Source: Undibacterium_A arcticum
GTDB lineage: Bacteria; Pseudomonadota; Gammaproteobacteria; Burkholderiales; Burkholderiaceae_D
Assembly (NCBI RefSeq): GCF_042660705.1
Contig: NZ_JBHSUQ010000001.1
Direction: 5' to 3' (one strand)
DNA length: 64,000 bases
This document shows, one piece after another, positions 10,365 through 18,924 of the stretch. Made by a program: the position numbers and the translations under genes. Each line of letters opens with the position of its first letter. Position 1 is the first letter of the stretch. The notes beneath the pieces were generated by a model that made no database searches, was not told where the DNA came from, and was given only the letters and a program-made list of their open reading frames with translations.

Positions 10365-10682
10365 TTAGCGGCGACTGATCAGCAGCCCGCAGATCACGCC
10401 GACCGCAGCGCCCAGTCCTACCGATTGCCACGGGTGATCCCTGACGTACTGATCGGTGGCGTCGGCCGCGTCGCGGGTGGTGGTGCGGATCGCATCGTCC
10501 CAATCGGCCAGTTCGTTCTTGACGGTCGACAGCGTCGATTCAAACTTCGCCTTCGCGTTCTTGAAACTGTCGCCGCCTGCCAGATCGCTGTTCTTTAACA
10601 ACGACTCGGCTTCCTTGATCACGGTTTTCAAATCGTCGATCAGTTTGTCCCGCGCTGTATTGCTTTTTTCGGTGATATCCAT
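10365..10682 (-). CDS. DUF883 family protein (YqjD/ElaB-like)
   Basis: A roughly 105-residue protein of the ElaB/YqjD/DUF883 family. It has a long charged helical region (about 5-75) followed by the signature DQYVRDHPWQSVGLGAAVGVICGLL, a C-terminal tail anchor in the inner membrane. E. coli members bind stalled ribosomes in stationary phase. I chose MDITEK at 10682 over the upstream ATG at 10712 because family members begin with a short acidic N-terminus. It is the first gene of the operon with the YqjE- and YqjK-like genes; a dispersed repeat element lies about 180 bp upstream. Confidence 0.82.
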   Translation of the reverse strand: MDITEKSNTARDKLIDDLKTVIKEAESLLKNSDLAGGDSFKNAKAKFESTLSTVKNELADWDDAIRTTTRDAADATDQYVRDHPWQSVGLGAAVGVICGLLISRR

Positions 10683-10860
10683 CTGCGTATCCTTCAGTGG
10701 GGTGAATTTCAAAGTCTGAATAATGCTCGGTCAGTCTAAACAATTGGCAACAAGACATATTGCGTGCCGTCAAATGCCAGCGCCGGCGAAGCGCACCGCG
10801 CAGCTTGTCATTCACTCTAGCATATCAGACAAGAGCGGCCGGAAATACCTGCGGGTGTAG

Positions 10861-10922
10861 ATATACTCCATCGATCAATGCGAGATTGCGCATTGAAATA
10901 TTGGCTAAATAGGCAATACTCC
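10861..10922 (+). repeat. Dispersed ATACTCC element, copy 1 (62 bp)
   Basis: Two ATACTCC motifs in direct orientation start at 10863 and 10916 (53 bp apart) and bracket a core GCGCATTGAAAT (10888-10899). It lies between the 3' end of ubiA and the DUF883 operon, both on the minus strand. Seven further copies occur in this window. Confidence 0.6.
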
Positions 10923-10936
10923 ATGGAAAACATGTG

Positions 10937-11803
10937 TCAGCGCAGCGCATAGTCGAGCGCGATACCGCCGAACACGGCGGCACCCAGCCAGTTGTTGTGG
11001 CGGAAAGCGGCGAAGCAGCGCATCCGGTCGCGGCTGCGAATCAAGGTGTAGTGATACAACGCACAAGCCGCCGCCAGCAGCATGCCGGCGACAAACCAGC
11101 CGCGCAATCCATACTGCCAGCCGACCCACAGCGTGATCGCCAGTGTCACCGCGTAGCACAGCATCACTGCCAGCACGTCGTGGCGGCCGAAGGTGATGGC
11201 CGATGTCTTGATGCCGATTTTCAGGTCGTCGTCGCGGTCGACCATCGCGTATTCGGTGTCATAGGCGACCGCCCAGAACACATTGCCGAGCAACAGCAAC
11301 CAGGCCGCCGCCGGCACCGCACCGGTGATCGCGGCCCAGGCCATCGGGATGCCGAAGCCGAACGCAATCCCCAGATAGGCCTGGGGAATCGCAAAGAAGC
11401 GCTTGAAATAGGGATAGCTGGCCGCAATCAGCAGCGCCGCCAGCGACAGCTGCTTGGTCAGGCTGTTCAACGGCAGGATCAGCGCGAACGCGAGCAGCGC
11501 CAGCACCAGCGCCACCAGCAAGGCCTCGGTACCGGAAATCTTGCCGCTGGTGAGCGGCCGCTCGGCGGTGCGCTTCACATGCCGGTCGAAATCGCGGTCC
11601 GCATAATCATTGATCGCGCAGCCGGCCGAGCGCATCAGCACGGTGCCGAGCGTGAAGATGCCGACCAGCGCCCAATCCGGCTTGCCGTTGGATGCCAGCC
11701 ACAGCGCCATCAGCGTCGGCCACAACAGCAGCAAGATCCCGATCGGCTTGTCGAGCCGGATCAGGCGGAAATACAGGTTCAGTCGGTTCATCAATGCTGT
11801 CAT
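10937..11803 (-). CDS. ubiA: 4-hydroxybenzoate octaprenyltransferase
   Basis: An integral membrane prenyltransferase that attaches the polyprenyl chain to 4-hydroxybenzoate in ubiquinone synthesis. Both aspartate-rich motifs are present: NDYADRDFD (about 65-73) and DTEYAMVDRDDD (about 181-192). The rest is a series of hydrophobic helices, about 288 residues. The frame is open to 11902, but I take MTALMNRLN at 11803 because the extra residues are low-complexity and not family-like. It lies just downstream of oxyR on the same strand, a frequent beta-proteobacterial order. Intact. Confidence 0.93.
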   Translation of the reverse strand: MTALMNRLNLYFRLIRLDKPIGILLLLWPTLMALWLASNGKPDWALVGIFTLGTVLMRSAGCAINDYADRDFDRHVKRTAERPLTSGKISGTEALLVALVLALLAFALILPLNSLTKQLSLAALLIAASYPYFKRFFAIPQAYLGIAFGFGIPMAWAAITGAVPAAAWLLLLGNVFWAVAYDTEYAMVDRDDDLKIGIKTSAITFGRHDVLAVMLCYAVTLAITLWVGWQYGLRGWFVAGMLLAAACALYHYTLIRSRDRMRCFAAFRHNNWLGAAVFGGIALDYALR

Positions 11804-11879
11804 CGGTGGCGCGTTGGGTGGCAAGAATGCGGCGGAAAACCAGCGTCGCGCGGACGAGCAGGGCGACGCGTCAGAACCA

Positions 11880-12833
11880 TCACTGCACAGCAACCGGCTC
11901 ATCGAGCATGGTCACGCCATGCAGATCGCAGGCCAGTACCGCTTGCCGCACCGCTTCGATCGCCGCGTGCCGGGTAAAGCTCTTGCGCCACGCGATCACC
12001 ACGCGCCGGGTCGGCACTGGCGCTGCGAACGGCAGGTAGCGCAGCATCCCTTCCTTGCCATCCTTGGCATCCATGTCTGGCACCGACGCCTGCGGCAACA
12101 CCGTGATGCCGATGCCGGACGCCACCATGTGGCGTATGGTTTCCAGCGACGAACCTTCAAAGGTGCGCGCGATGCCGTTGCCGGTGGTCGAATAGCGCGA
12201 CATCTCGGGGCAGACTTCCAGCACCTGGTCGCGGAAGCAATGGCCGTTACCGAGCAGCAGCATGGTTTCCGACTTCAGCTCCTGCGGCCCGATCTCGCTG
12301 CGCGCCGCCCACGGATGCTGGCGCGGCACCGCCACCACGAACGGTTCGTCATACAGCGGTTGCAGCATCAGGCCCTGATCCGGCACCGGCAGCGCGATGA
12401 TCGCCGCGTCCAGCTCGCCCTGGCGCAGCATCTCCATCAGCCGCAGCGTGAAATTTTCCTGCAGGATCAAGGGCATCTGCGGCACCTGGTCGATCATGGT
12501 CTTGATCAGCGGCGGCAGCAGGTAAGGGCCGATGGTGTAGATGATGCCCAGCCGCAGCGGGCCCGCCAGCGGGTCCTTGTTCTGGCTCGCGATTTCCTTG
12601 ATCGCCGCAGTCTGCTCCAGCACCCGTTCGGCCTGCTGCACGATCTGCGTGCCGATCGGCGTCACCGAAATCTCGGACCCGCCACGCTCGAAAATCGCCA
12701 CGCCCAGCTCGTCCTCCAGCTTCTTGATCGCCACCGACAGCGTCGGTTGCGCGACATGGCAGGATTCGGCGGCATGGCCAAAATGCTTGTGCCGCGCGAC
12801 GGCGACGATGTATTTGAGTTCAGTCAGAGTCAT
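11880..12833 (-). CDS. oxyR: OxyR, peroxide-sensing LysR-type regulator
   Basis: A LysR-type activator that senses hydrogen peroxide by disulfide formation. Counting from MTLTELKY at 12833 gives an N-terminal winged helix (about 1-60) and, in GNGHCFRDQVLEVC, cysteines at positions 199 and 208. These are exactly the numbering of the E. coli redox pair. The length is 317 residues. The longer frame to 12917 adds residues with no family match. Usually followed by ubiA, as here, and preceded by recG; here a transport cassette separates recG. It probably autoregulates from the divergent region upstream. Confidence 0.95.
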   Translation of the reverse strand: MTLTELKYIVAVARHKHFGHAAESCHVAQPTLSVAIKKLEDELGVAIFERGGSEISVTPIGTQIVQQAERVLEQTAAIKEIASQNKDPLAGPLRLGIIYTIGPYLLPPLIKTMIDQVPQMPLILQENFTLRLMEMLRQGELDAAIIALPVPDQGLMLQPLYDEPFVVAVPRQHPWAARSEIGPQELKSETMLLLGNGHCFRDQVLEVCPEMSRYSTTGNGIARTFEGSSLETIRHMVASGIGITVLPQASVPDMDAKDGKEGMLRYLPFAAPVPTRRVVIAWRKSFTRHAAIEAVRQAVLACDLHGVTMLDEPVAVQ

Positions 12834-13171
12834 GACGACATTTTCGCACAGCGAAGATGATTGGGCGCAACGGCATCGGCCGCCACCGCGGTGGTGCGAT
12901 GCCGGCATCGCGGCCACTATTTGTCTGCAGCTGACACCGCAAGGTAAAAATATACTGCTGGATGTATATTTCCATGGCCAATCAAATCAAGGGGCGAGGT
13001 AGTGATTTTTTCCTATACTCCCGATAACGGCGGGGCTTTGCGGTAAGCGGTGGCGCCATGCCAGCCGCCAGCATGCGGTCTTGCGCAGGTACGGATGCAG
13101 TCTCAATAGTTGGTGACATGACATGGTTCGCCATGCATGATATGAGGTACCGATTGCGCCGAAAGGGCAAG
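12834..13171. promoter_or_regulatory. Divergent oxyR / HlyD-cassette intergenic region
   Basis: This 338-bp region separates oxyR (minus) from the HlyD lipoprotein gene (plus) and must carry both promoters. It contains a dispersed repeat (12949-13021) and a GAAAGGG ribosome-binding site at 13161-13167 for the plus-strand gene. I do not see a clear OxyR operator; the tetranucleotide pattern is too degenerate to call by eye. Confidence 0.45.
12949..13021 (+). repeat. Dispersed ATACTCC element, copy 2 (73 bp, long form)
   Basis: Left end AATATACT (12949-12956), right end TATACTCC (13014-13021), internal GTATATTT and a GGCCAATCAAAT core. From GTATATTT at 12964 to the right end it aligns closely, at the same length, with the copy at 16377-16446. 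The two copies bracket the HlyD/ABC cassette in the same orientation. Confidence 0.6.
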
Positions 13172-14149
13172 ATGAAGCGTATCCCTCGATTGTTGCAACA
13201 ATCCATCGCGACTGCGCTGGTGGTGCTGGCCGCTTGCGCCGATCAGGCCAACGATTATTACTCCGGTTATGCCGAAGCCGACTACGTGCGCATCGCCAGC
13301 CCGATCGCCGGCACCCTGGCCAAACTCTATCTGCAGCGCGGCGATCATGCCGACGCCAACGCGCCGGCCTTCGTGCTGGAGCAGGACAGCGAACGCGCCG
13401 CGCGCGAACAGGCGGCGGCGCAGCTGCAGCGGGCTGCCGCGCAACTGGCCGATGCGCAAAAAGGACGGCGTCCCGACGAGATCGCGGCGGTCGACGCGCA
13501 GTTGCGGCAGGCGCAGGCGACTGCGACCGCGTCGGCCGCCGAACTGGCGCGCCAGACCAGCTTGATCGCAGGAGGCGCGGTATCGCAATCGAGCCTGGAA
13601 CAGGCGCGCGCGGCGGCCCAGCGCGACCGCGAGCGGGTCAGCGAATTGCAGGCGCAATTGCGCATCAACCGACTCGGCGCTCGTAGCGACGAGATCGAAG
13701 CGGCCCAGCAGGATTTGAAAGCCGCGCAGGCGCAACTGGCGCAGGCCGACTGGCGGCTGGCGCAGAAAACCCAGCGCGTGCCGCAGGCGGCCGAAGTGGC
13801 CGACGTGCTGTACCGCGAAGGCGAATGGGTTGCCGCCGGCAGTCCGGTGCTGAGCCTGCTGCCGCCGCAAAACATCAAGGCGCGCTTCTTTGTGCCGGAA
13901 ACCGAGCTCGGCAAGCTCAAGCTGGGCCAGACGGTCGAGCTGCGCTGTGACGGCTGCGGCGCGCCGATTGCGGCCAGGATCAGCTTCATCGCGCGCGAAG
14001 CCGAATACACGTCGCCGCTGATCTACAGCAAGGAAAATCGCGCCAACCTGGTCTTCATGCTGGAAGCGCGGCCGGCGCCGACCGATGCGCTGCGCCTGCA
14101 TCCCGGCCAGCCGTTAGAGATCCGTCCCGCCGGCGCCGCGCGCCAGTGA
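13172..14149 (+). CDS. HlyD-family periplasmic adaptor lipoprotein
   Basis: A membrane-fusion adaptor of the HlyD/YbhG type, 325 residues. The N-terminus has a hydrophobic stretch ending in LAAC (Cys22), a lipobox, so it is likely a lipoprotein anchored at the periplasmic face. It has a lipoyl-like half (YVRIASPIAGTLAKL), a long Ala/Gln/Arg coiled coil (about 70-200) and a closing beta-barrel half. I chose ATG 13172, which has GAAAGGG upstream, over the longer frame from 13058. It is followed by an ABC ATPase and an ABC-2 permease, so it should form a tripartite exporter for drugs or another hydrophobic compound. No outer-membrane TolC-type gene is present here. Confidence 0.88.
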   Translation: MKRIPRLLQQSIATALVVLAACADQANDYYSGYAEADYVRIASPIAGTLAKLYLQRGDHADANAPAFVLEQDSERAAREQAAAQLQRAAAQLADAQKGRRPDEIAAVDAQLRQAQATATASAAELARQTSLIAGGAVSQSSLEQARAAAQRDRERVSELQAQLRINRLGARSDEIEAAQQDLKAAQAQLAQADWRLAQKTQRVPQAAEVADVLYREGEWVAAGSPVLSLLPPQNIKARFFVPETELGKLKLGQTVELRCDGCGAPIAARISFIAREAEYTSPLIYSKENRANLVFMLEARPAPTDALRLHPGQPLEIRPAGAARQ

Positions 14150-14232
14150 GCGTACAACATGCGCGCACCAAGTGAACCCACCATCGGCGCAAAAACAGCG
14201 CCCCGTCGCCGCCCCGCCATGAGGCAGCCAGC

Positions 14233-15216
14233 ATGAGTATCGGTGCCACTCCCGCCACCACTACCGGCACCGATTCCGGCGCGCCACCGGTCATCGATGT
14301 GCGCGGCCTGACCAAGCGTTATGGCGGCCGCGCGGTGGTCGACCACTTTGACATGCGCGTGCCGAAGGGGCGCATCTATGGTTTCCTCGGACCGAACGGC
14401 AGCGGCAAGACCACCACGATCCGCATGCTGTGCGGACTGCTGACACCGGACGAGGGCGAGGGTACTTGCCTCGGCTACGATATCCGGCGCGAGTCGCGCC
14501 TGATCAAGCGCCAGGTCGGTTACATGACGCAAAAATTCGGCCTGTACGAAGATCTCAGCATCGCCGAAAACCTCGACTTCATTGCGCGCATCTATCAGGT
14601 CCCGCAACGCCCCGCCAAGGTGGAGGCGACGCTGCAGCAACTGGGGCTGGCCAGCCGCCGCAACCAGCTGGCCGGCGCCTTGTCCGGCGGCTGGAAGCAG
14701 CGCCTGGCGCTGGCCGCCTGCCTGCTGCACGAGCCGCAATTGCTGCTGCTGGACGAGCCGACCGCCGGCGTCGATCCCAAGGCGCGGCGCGAGTTCTGGG
14801 ACCATTTGCACGAACTGGCCGCGGCCGGTCTGACTGTGCTGGTGTCGACCCACTACATGGACGAGGCCGAGCGCTGTCACGAGCTGGCCTACATTTCCTA
14901 TGGCCGCCTGCTGGCGCAGGGCACGGCGGCGCAACTGATCGCCGCCGCCGGTCTGGTCACCTATGCGATCCAAGGCCCCGACCTGATCGCGCTGGCACAC
15001 CAGCTGCGCGAGCAGCCGGCGATCCGCAGCGTCGCCTCGTTCGGCAACGCGCTGCATGTCAGCGCTTCTTCGCAGCAGGAACTCGATGCGGCGTTGGCGG
15101 CGCTGCGAGTGTTGGACGTGCAGCGCAGCGAACAGCTGCAGATCACCGCCATCGAGCCCAATCTGGAAGACGTGTTCATCGCGCTGATGCAGGGCGTCAA
15201 GGACAACTATGACTAA
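14233..15216 (+). CDS. ABC transporter ATP-binding protein (YbhF-like)
   Basis: The ATPase of an ABC-2-type exporter. It has Walker A GPNGSGKT (53-60), Q-loop MTQKFGLYEDLS, signature LSGGWKQR (about 150-156), Walker B LLLLDEP (about 170-176) and H-loop STHYMDEAERC. The 327 residues include the C-terminal domain usual for YbhF/CcmA-type drug-export ATPases. A GAGGCAG ribosome-binding site precedes ATG 14233. Its stop overlaps the permease start by 8 bp, so the two are translationally coupled. Confidence 0.93.
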   Translation: MSIGATPATTTGTDSGAPPVIDVRGLTKRYGGRAVVDHFDMRVPKGRIYGFLGPNGSGKTTTIRMLCGLLTPDEGEGTCLGYDIRRESRLIKRQVGYMTQKFGLYEDLSIAENLDFIARIYQVPQRPAKVEATLQQLGLASRRNQLAGALSGGWKQRLALAACLLHEPQLLLLDEPTAGVDPKARREFWDHLHELAAAGLTVLVSTHYMDEAERCHELAYISYGRLLAQGTAAQLIAAAGLVTYAIQGPDLIALAHQLREQPAIRSVASFGNALHVSASSQQELDAALAALRVLDVQRSEQLQITAIEPNLEDVFIALMQGVKDNYD

Positions 15217-16345
15217 CGCGATCAACTGGGCGCGCTTCGTCGCGATCCTGCTGAAGGAATTTCGCCAGATCCGGCGCGACCGCCTGACCTTCGCGATGAT
15301 GGTCGGGGTGCCGATCCTCCAGCTGATCCTGTTCGGCTTCGCGATCAACACCGATCCCAAGCATCTGCCGCTGGCCGTGGTGCAGGGCGACCAAAGCGAA
15401 TTCTCGCGCAGCTTCATCGCCGGGCTGGAAAATTCCGGCTACTTCCGCGTCACCCGGCGCCCGGCCAGCGAAGCGGAAGGCAACCGCTTGCTGGAACGCG
15501 GCGATGTGCAGTTCGTACTGGTGATCCCGCCCGATTTTTCGCGCCGCCTGATTCGCGGCGAACGGCCGGCGCTGCTGCTGGCGGCCGACGCCACCGACCC
15601 GGCCGCCGGCGGCAATGCGCTGGCGGCCTTGAATAGCGTCGGTCGCCAGGCGCTGGCGCACGACTTGAGCGGTGCGCTGGCCGGCTTGGCGCCGATCGAC
15701 CTGCCGTTCGAGCTGCGGGTGCAGCGGCGCTACAACCCGGAAGGCCTGTCGCGCTACAACATCGTGCCCGGCCTGATCGGCGTGATCCTGACCATGACGA
15801 TGGTGATGATGACCGCGCTGGCGATGACGCGCGAACGCGAGCGCGGCACCATGGAAAACCTGCTGGCAACGCCGGCCCGGCCACTGGAGGTGATGGTCGG
15901 CAAGATCACGCCCTACATCCTGATCGGTTATGTCCAGGTCAGCGTGATCCTGCTGGCGGCGCGCCTGCTGTTCGCGGTGCCGATGGTCGGCAGCCTCGGC
16001 CTGCTATTGCTGGCGCTGATGCTGTTCATGGCCGCCAACCTGGCGGTCGGCTTCACCTTTTCCACCTTCGCCAGGAACCAGTTGCAGGCGATGCAGCTGA
16101 CCTTCTTCTTTTTCCTGCCCTCGCTCCTGCTGTCCGGCTTCATGTTCCCGTTTCGCGGCATGCCGGGCTGGGCCCAGGCGATCGGCGAGGCGCTGCCGCT
16201 GACGCACTTCCTGCGCGTGGTGCGCGGCATCCTGCTGAAAGGCAATGGCTGGGCAGAGATCGTGCCCAACCTGTGGCCGATCGCGCTGTTCATGCTGGTG
16301 GCGGGGATCGTGGCCTTGCTGCGGTATCGGCAGACGCTCGATTGA
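15209..16345 (+). CDS. ABC-2 type transporter permease (YbhS/YbhR-like)
   Basis: A 378-residue ABC-2 permease. One N-terminal membrane helix (about 30-48) is followed by a large periplasmic domain (about 50-190) and five or six C-terminal helices, with the family's RERERGTMENLLATP coupling motif. YbhFSR systems in E. coli have two permeases; this cassette has only one, so it would act as a homodimer. It overlaps the ATPase gene. The three-gene cassette is oriented opposite to oxyR and recG on either side. The substrate is unknown, probably a xenobiotic. Confidence 0.9.
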   Translation: MTNAINWARFVAILLKEFRQIRRDRLTFAMMVGVPILQLILFGFAINTDPKHLPLAVVQGDQSEFSRSFIAGLENSGYFRVTRRPASEAEGNRLLERGDVQFVLVIPPDFSRRLIRGERPALLLAADATDPAAGGNALAALNSVGRQALAHDLSGALAGLAPIDLPFELRVQRRYNPEGLSRYNIVPGLIGVILTMTMVMMTALAMTRERERGTMENLLATPARPLEVMVGKITPYILIGYVQVSVILLAARLLFAVPMVGSLGLLLLALMLFMAANLAVGFTFSTFARNQLQAMQLTFFFFLPSLLLSGFMFPFRGMPGWAQAIGEALPLTHFLRVVRGILLKGNGWAEIVPNLWPIALFMLVAGIVALLRYRQTLD

Positions 16346-16376
16346 TGGGCCAGATCAACCTGTGGATGTTGAATGG

Positions 16377-16446
16377 ATACACTACGCAGTATATTTAAAG
16401 GCCATTCAAATACATGCGCTAGATGTACTGTTTTTTGCCATACTCC
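16377..16446 (+). repeat. Dispersed ATACTCC element, copy 3 (70 bp, long form)
   Basis: Left end ATACACT (16377), internal GTATATTT (16389) and GGCCATTCAAAT core, right end ATACTCC (16440-16446). It is the closest relative of the copy at 12949-13021. It lies just downstream of the ABC-2 permease and before the GC palindromes that precede the 3' end of recG. Confidence 0.6.
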
Positions 16447-16489
16447 CAATAGCTCAATGTTATCTGTCGCTATTCAGATCGCTATGAAC

Positions 16490-16606
16490 GCTCCTTCCCC
16501 TTGGCAGGGGGAAGGCTGGGATGGGGATCGAATGGTCAAAATATCGATGCGGTCGATCAAGCTTTCTACCCCCTCCCTAACCCTCCTCCTGCAAGGAGGA
16601 GGGGAT
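16490..16606. repeat. Paired GC-rich palindromes downstream of recG
   Basis: Two hairpins in inverted orientation. The left one is CTTCCCCTTGGCAGGGGGAAG (arms around 16495-16515) followed by a GGGATGGGG tail. The right one is CCTCCTCCTGCAAGGAGGAG (about 16576-16596) preceded by the complementary CCCTCCCTAACC tail. They are related to the palindrome inside recG at 17529-17553 and to one at 19083-19104. They could act as a terminator between the convergent cassette and recG, or be mobile REP-type repeats. Confidence 0.65.
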
Positions 16607-16686
16607 ATCAAGCGTGATCGAATCCGGCTACATAGCGAGCTGAATAGTTACTGTTTTCTGGCGTTCAGGCTGTCGCGACACCTGAG

Positions 16687-18924
16687 CTAGACCCGCAAGA
16701 AATCCTCGCGCAGCCCCAGCCAGCGCGCCAGGTGCGCGCTGACGATCGCGGCGCTGGCTGCGCTGGCATCGTGCAGCAGCCGTTGCGCCAGGTCGCGCGC
16801 CTGCTCGACCAGCCATTGATCGGTTTCCAGATCGGCGAAGCGCAGCATGGCCTGGCCGGACTGGCGGGCGCCGAGGAATTCGCCGGGGCCGCGCAATTCC
16901 AGATCCTTGCGCGCGATCGCGAAGCCGTCGGTGGTCTCGCGCATCGTCAGCAGCCGCTGTTTGGCGGTGCCGCCCAGCGGTCCCAGGTACAACATCAGGC
17001 AGACGCTGGCGGCGGAGCCGCGCCCGACCCGGCCACGCAGCTGGTGCAGTTGCGACAGGCCGAAGCGTTCGGCGTGCTCGATCACCATCAGCGACGCGTT
17101 CGGCACATCGACCCCGACTTCGATCACGGTGGTGGCGACCAGCAGCTGGATCTCGTTGCGGGTGAAGGCATCCATCACCGCTTGTTTCTCGGCCGGCTTC
17201 ATGCGCCCGTGCACCAGTCCAACCGCGAGGTCGGGCAGCGCCTGCACCAGCATTGCGTGGGTGTCGGTCGCGGTTTGCAGTTGCAACGCTTCGGATTCTT
17301 CGATCAAGGGGCAGACCCAATACACCTGGCGCCCTTCGAGCGCCGCCGCATGGACCCGTTCGATCACTTCGTCGCGCCGGTTCTGGTCGATCGCGCGTGT
17401 CACGATCGGACTGCGGCCGGGCGGCAGTTCGTCGATCACCGACACTTCGAGGTCGGCGTAGTACGTCATGGCCAGCGTGCGCGGAATCGGCGTCGCGCTC
17501 ATCATCAGCTGATGCGGCACGACATGGTACCCTCCCCCTTGCAGGGGGAGGGTTAGGGGCGAAGCAGGGAATTCAGGCGGCATGCCGCCTGCCTGCGTAG
17601 CGGTGTCCGCTTGCAAGCGGACATGTGCACTGCAAGTGGGGGTAGAAACATCGCCATTGGTGCTGCCCTTGTTGCGCAGCGTCAGGCGTTGACCGACGCC
17701 AAAGCGGTGCTGCTCGTCGACGATCACCAGCCCCAGTTTGGCAAACTGCACCGCATCCTGGATCAGCGCGTGGGTGCCGATCACCAGTTGCGCCTCGCCC
17801 GATTCGATCAAGGCCTGCGCCGCAAGCTTTTCCTTCTTCTTCAGGCTGCCGGTCAGCCACGCGACCTTGATGCCGAGCGGCTCCATCCACGCGGCGATCT
17901 TGCGGAAATGCTGGTCTGCCAGAATCTCGGTCGGCGCCATCAGCGCCGCCTGAAAACCGCTGTCGATCGCCTGCGCGGCGGCCAGCGCCGCGACCACGGT
18001 CTTGCCGCTGCCGACATCGCCCTGCAACAAACGCTGCATTGGGAACCCGGCGCGCAGATCGTTGCGGATTTCACTGAGCACGCGCTGTTGCGCGCCGGTC
18101 AGCGTGAACGGCAGCGTCATCAGGAACGCGTTCGAGAGTTCGCCGATCACCGGCAGCGCGGCCGCGCCCTGGCTGCGGCGCGCGGCCTGGGCCCGTTTCA
18201 GCGACAGTTGCTGCGCCAGCAGTTCGTCGAATTTCATCCGGACCCAGGCCGGGTGCGAACGTTCGATCAGCGCGTGTTCATCGATGTCGGACGGCGGATT
18301 GTGCAGCAGCCGCACCGCCGCCTCGAAGCTGGCGGCCGGCTCGGCCCACTCCAGCGTCGCCAGCAATGCCGGCGGCAGGCTGTCGTTCCAGTCGACCCGC
18401 GTCAGCGCCGCCGCAATCGCGTTGCGCAGCATCGCCTGCGACACGCCTTCGCCGGCCGGGTACACCGGCGTCAGCGCGGTCGGCAGCGGCGCGCCTTCGA
18501 GCACGATCTTGTAGCCGGGGTGCACCATCTCGGCGCCGAAGAAGCCGTGCCGCAGCTCGCCGCGCGCGCGCACCCGGTTGCCGGTTTCAAACTGCTTGAC
18601 CTGGCTGCCGTAGAAATTGAGGAAGCGCATCACCAGCTGGCCCGAGTCGTCGGCAATCGTCACCACCAGTTGCCGACGCGGCCGGTACTGGATGTCGCAA
18701 GCGGTGACGACCCCTTCCACCTGGCACGGCTGGCCGCCGCGCAGGGAAGCATCGCGGATCGACAGGACTTGCGTCTCGTCCTCGTAGCGCATCGGCAGGT
18801 GCAGCACCAGGTCCATGTCGGTGCGCAGGCCGAGTTTGGCCAGCCGGCTGGCGAGGCTGGCCGGCGCGTTCCTGGCGGCCGGCTGTGCTGCGGGTTTGGC
18901 GGTTTTTTGATTTAGTGCAGGCAT
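16687..18924 (-). CDS. recG: RecG, ATP-dependent branched-DNA helicase, with an in-frame repeat insertion
   Basis: Reverses stalled replication forks and Holliday junctions. The N-terminal wedge/OB domain is at about 30-200. The helicase core has Walker A GDVGSGKT (302-309), DEQHRFG (403-409), SATPIPRT (476-483), and the C-terminal TRG/helicase motifs follow. The protein is 745 residues, about 50 longer than usual. The excess is residues 421-469, between NKG and PHQLMM, where E. coli RecG has about six residues. That DNA (17517-17663) holds three palindromes at 17529-17553, 17574-17591 and 17605-17622. The insertion keeps the frame and both flanking helicase motifs are intact, so the protein may still work. 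Confidence 0.93.
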   Translation of the reverse strand: MPALNQKTAKPAAQPAARNAPASLASRLAKLGLRTDMDLVLHLPMRYEDETQVLSIRDASLRGGQPCQVEGVVTACDIQYRPRRQLVVTIADDSGQLVMRFLNFYGSQVKQFETGNRVRARGELRHGFFGAEMVHPGYKIVLEGAPLPTALTPVYPAGEGVSQAMLRNAIAAALTRVDWNDSLPPALLATLEWAEPAASFEAAVRLLHNPPSDIDEHALIERSHPAWVRMKFDELLAQQLSLKRAQAARRSQGAAALPVIGELSNAFLMTLPFTLTGAQQRVLSEIRNDLRAGFPMQRLLQGDVGSGKTVVAALAAAQAIDSGFQAALMAPTEILADQHFRKIAAWMEPLGIKVAWLTGSLKKKEKLAAQALIESGEAQLVIGTHALIQDAVQFAKLGLVIVDEQHRFGVGQRLTLRNKGSTNGDVSTPTCSAHVRLQADTATQAGGMPPEFPASPLTLPLQGGGYHVVPHQLMMSATPIPRTLAMTYYADLEVSVIDELPPGRSPIVTRAIDQNRRDEVIERVHAAALEGRQVYWVCPLIEESEALQLQTATDTHAMLVQALPDLAVGLVHGRMKPAEKQAVMDAFTRNEIQLLVATTVIEVGVDVPNASLMVIEHAERFGLSQLHQLRGRVGRGSAASVCLMLYLGPLGGTAKQRLLTMRETTDGFAIARKDLELRGPGEFLGARQSGQAMLRFADLETDQWLVEQARDLAQRLLHDASAASAAIVSAHLARWLGLREDFLRV
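17529..17622. repeat. Triple palindrome inserted within recG
   Basis: Three palindromes follow one another: an 11-bp-arm hairpin ACCCTCCCCCT/AGGGGGAGGGT (17529-17553), CAGGCGGCATGCCGCCTG (17574-17591) and GTCCGCTTGCAAGCGGAC (17605-17622), the last two perfect. They form part of a stretch of recG with no counterpart in the E. coli protein and are read through in frame. The first belongs to the family also seen at 16490-16606 and 19083-19104. Confidence 0.8.
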
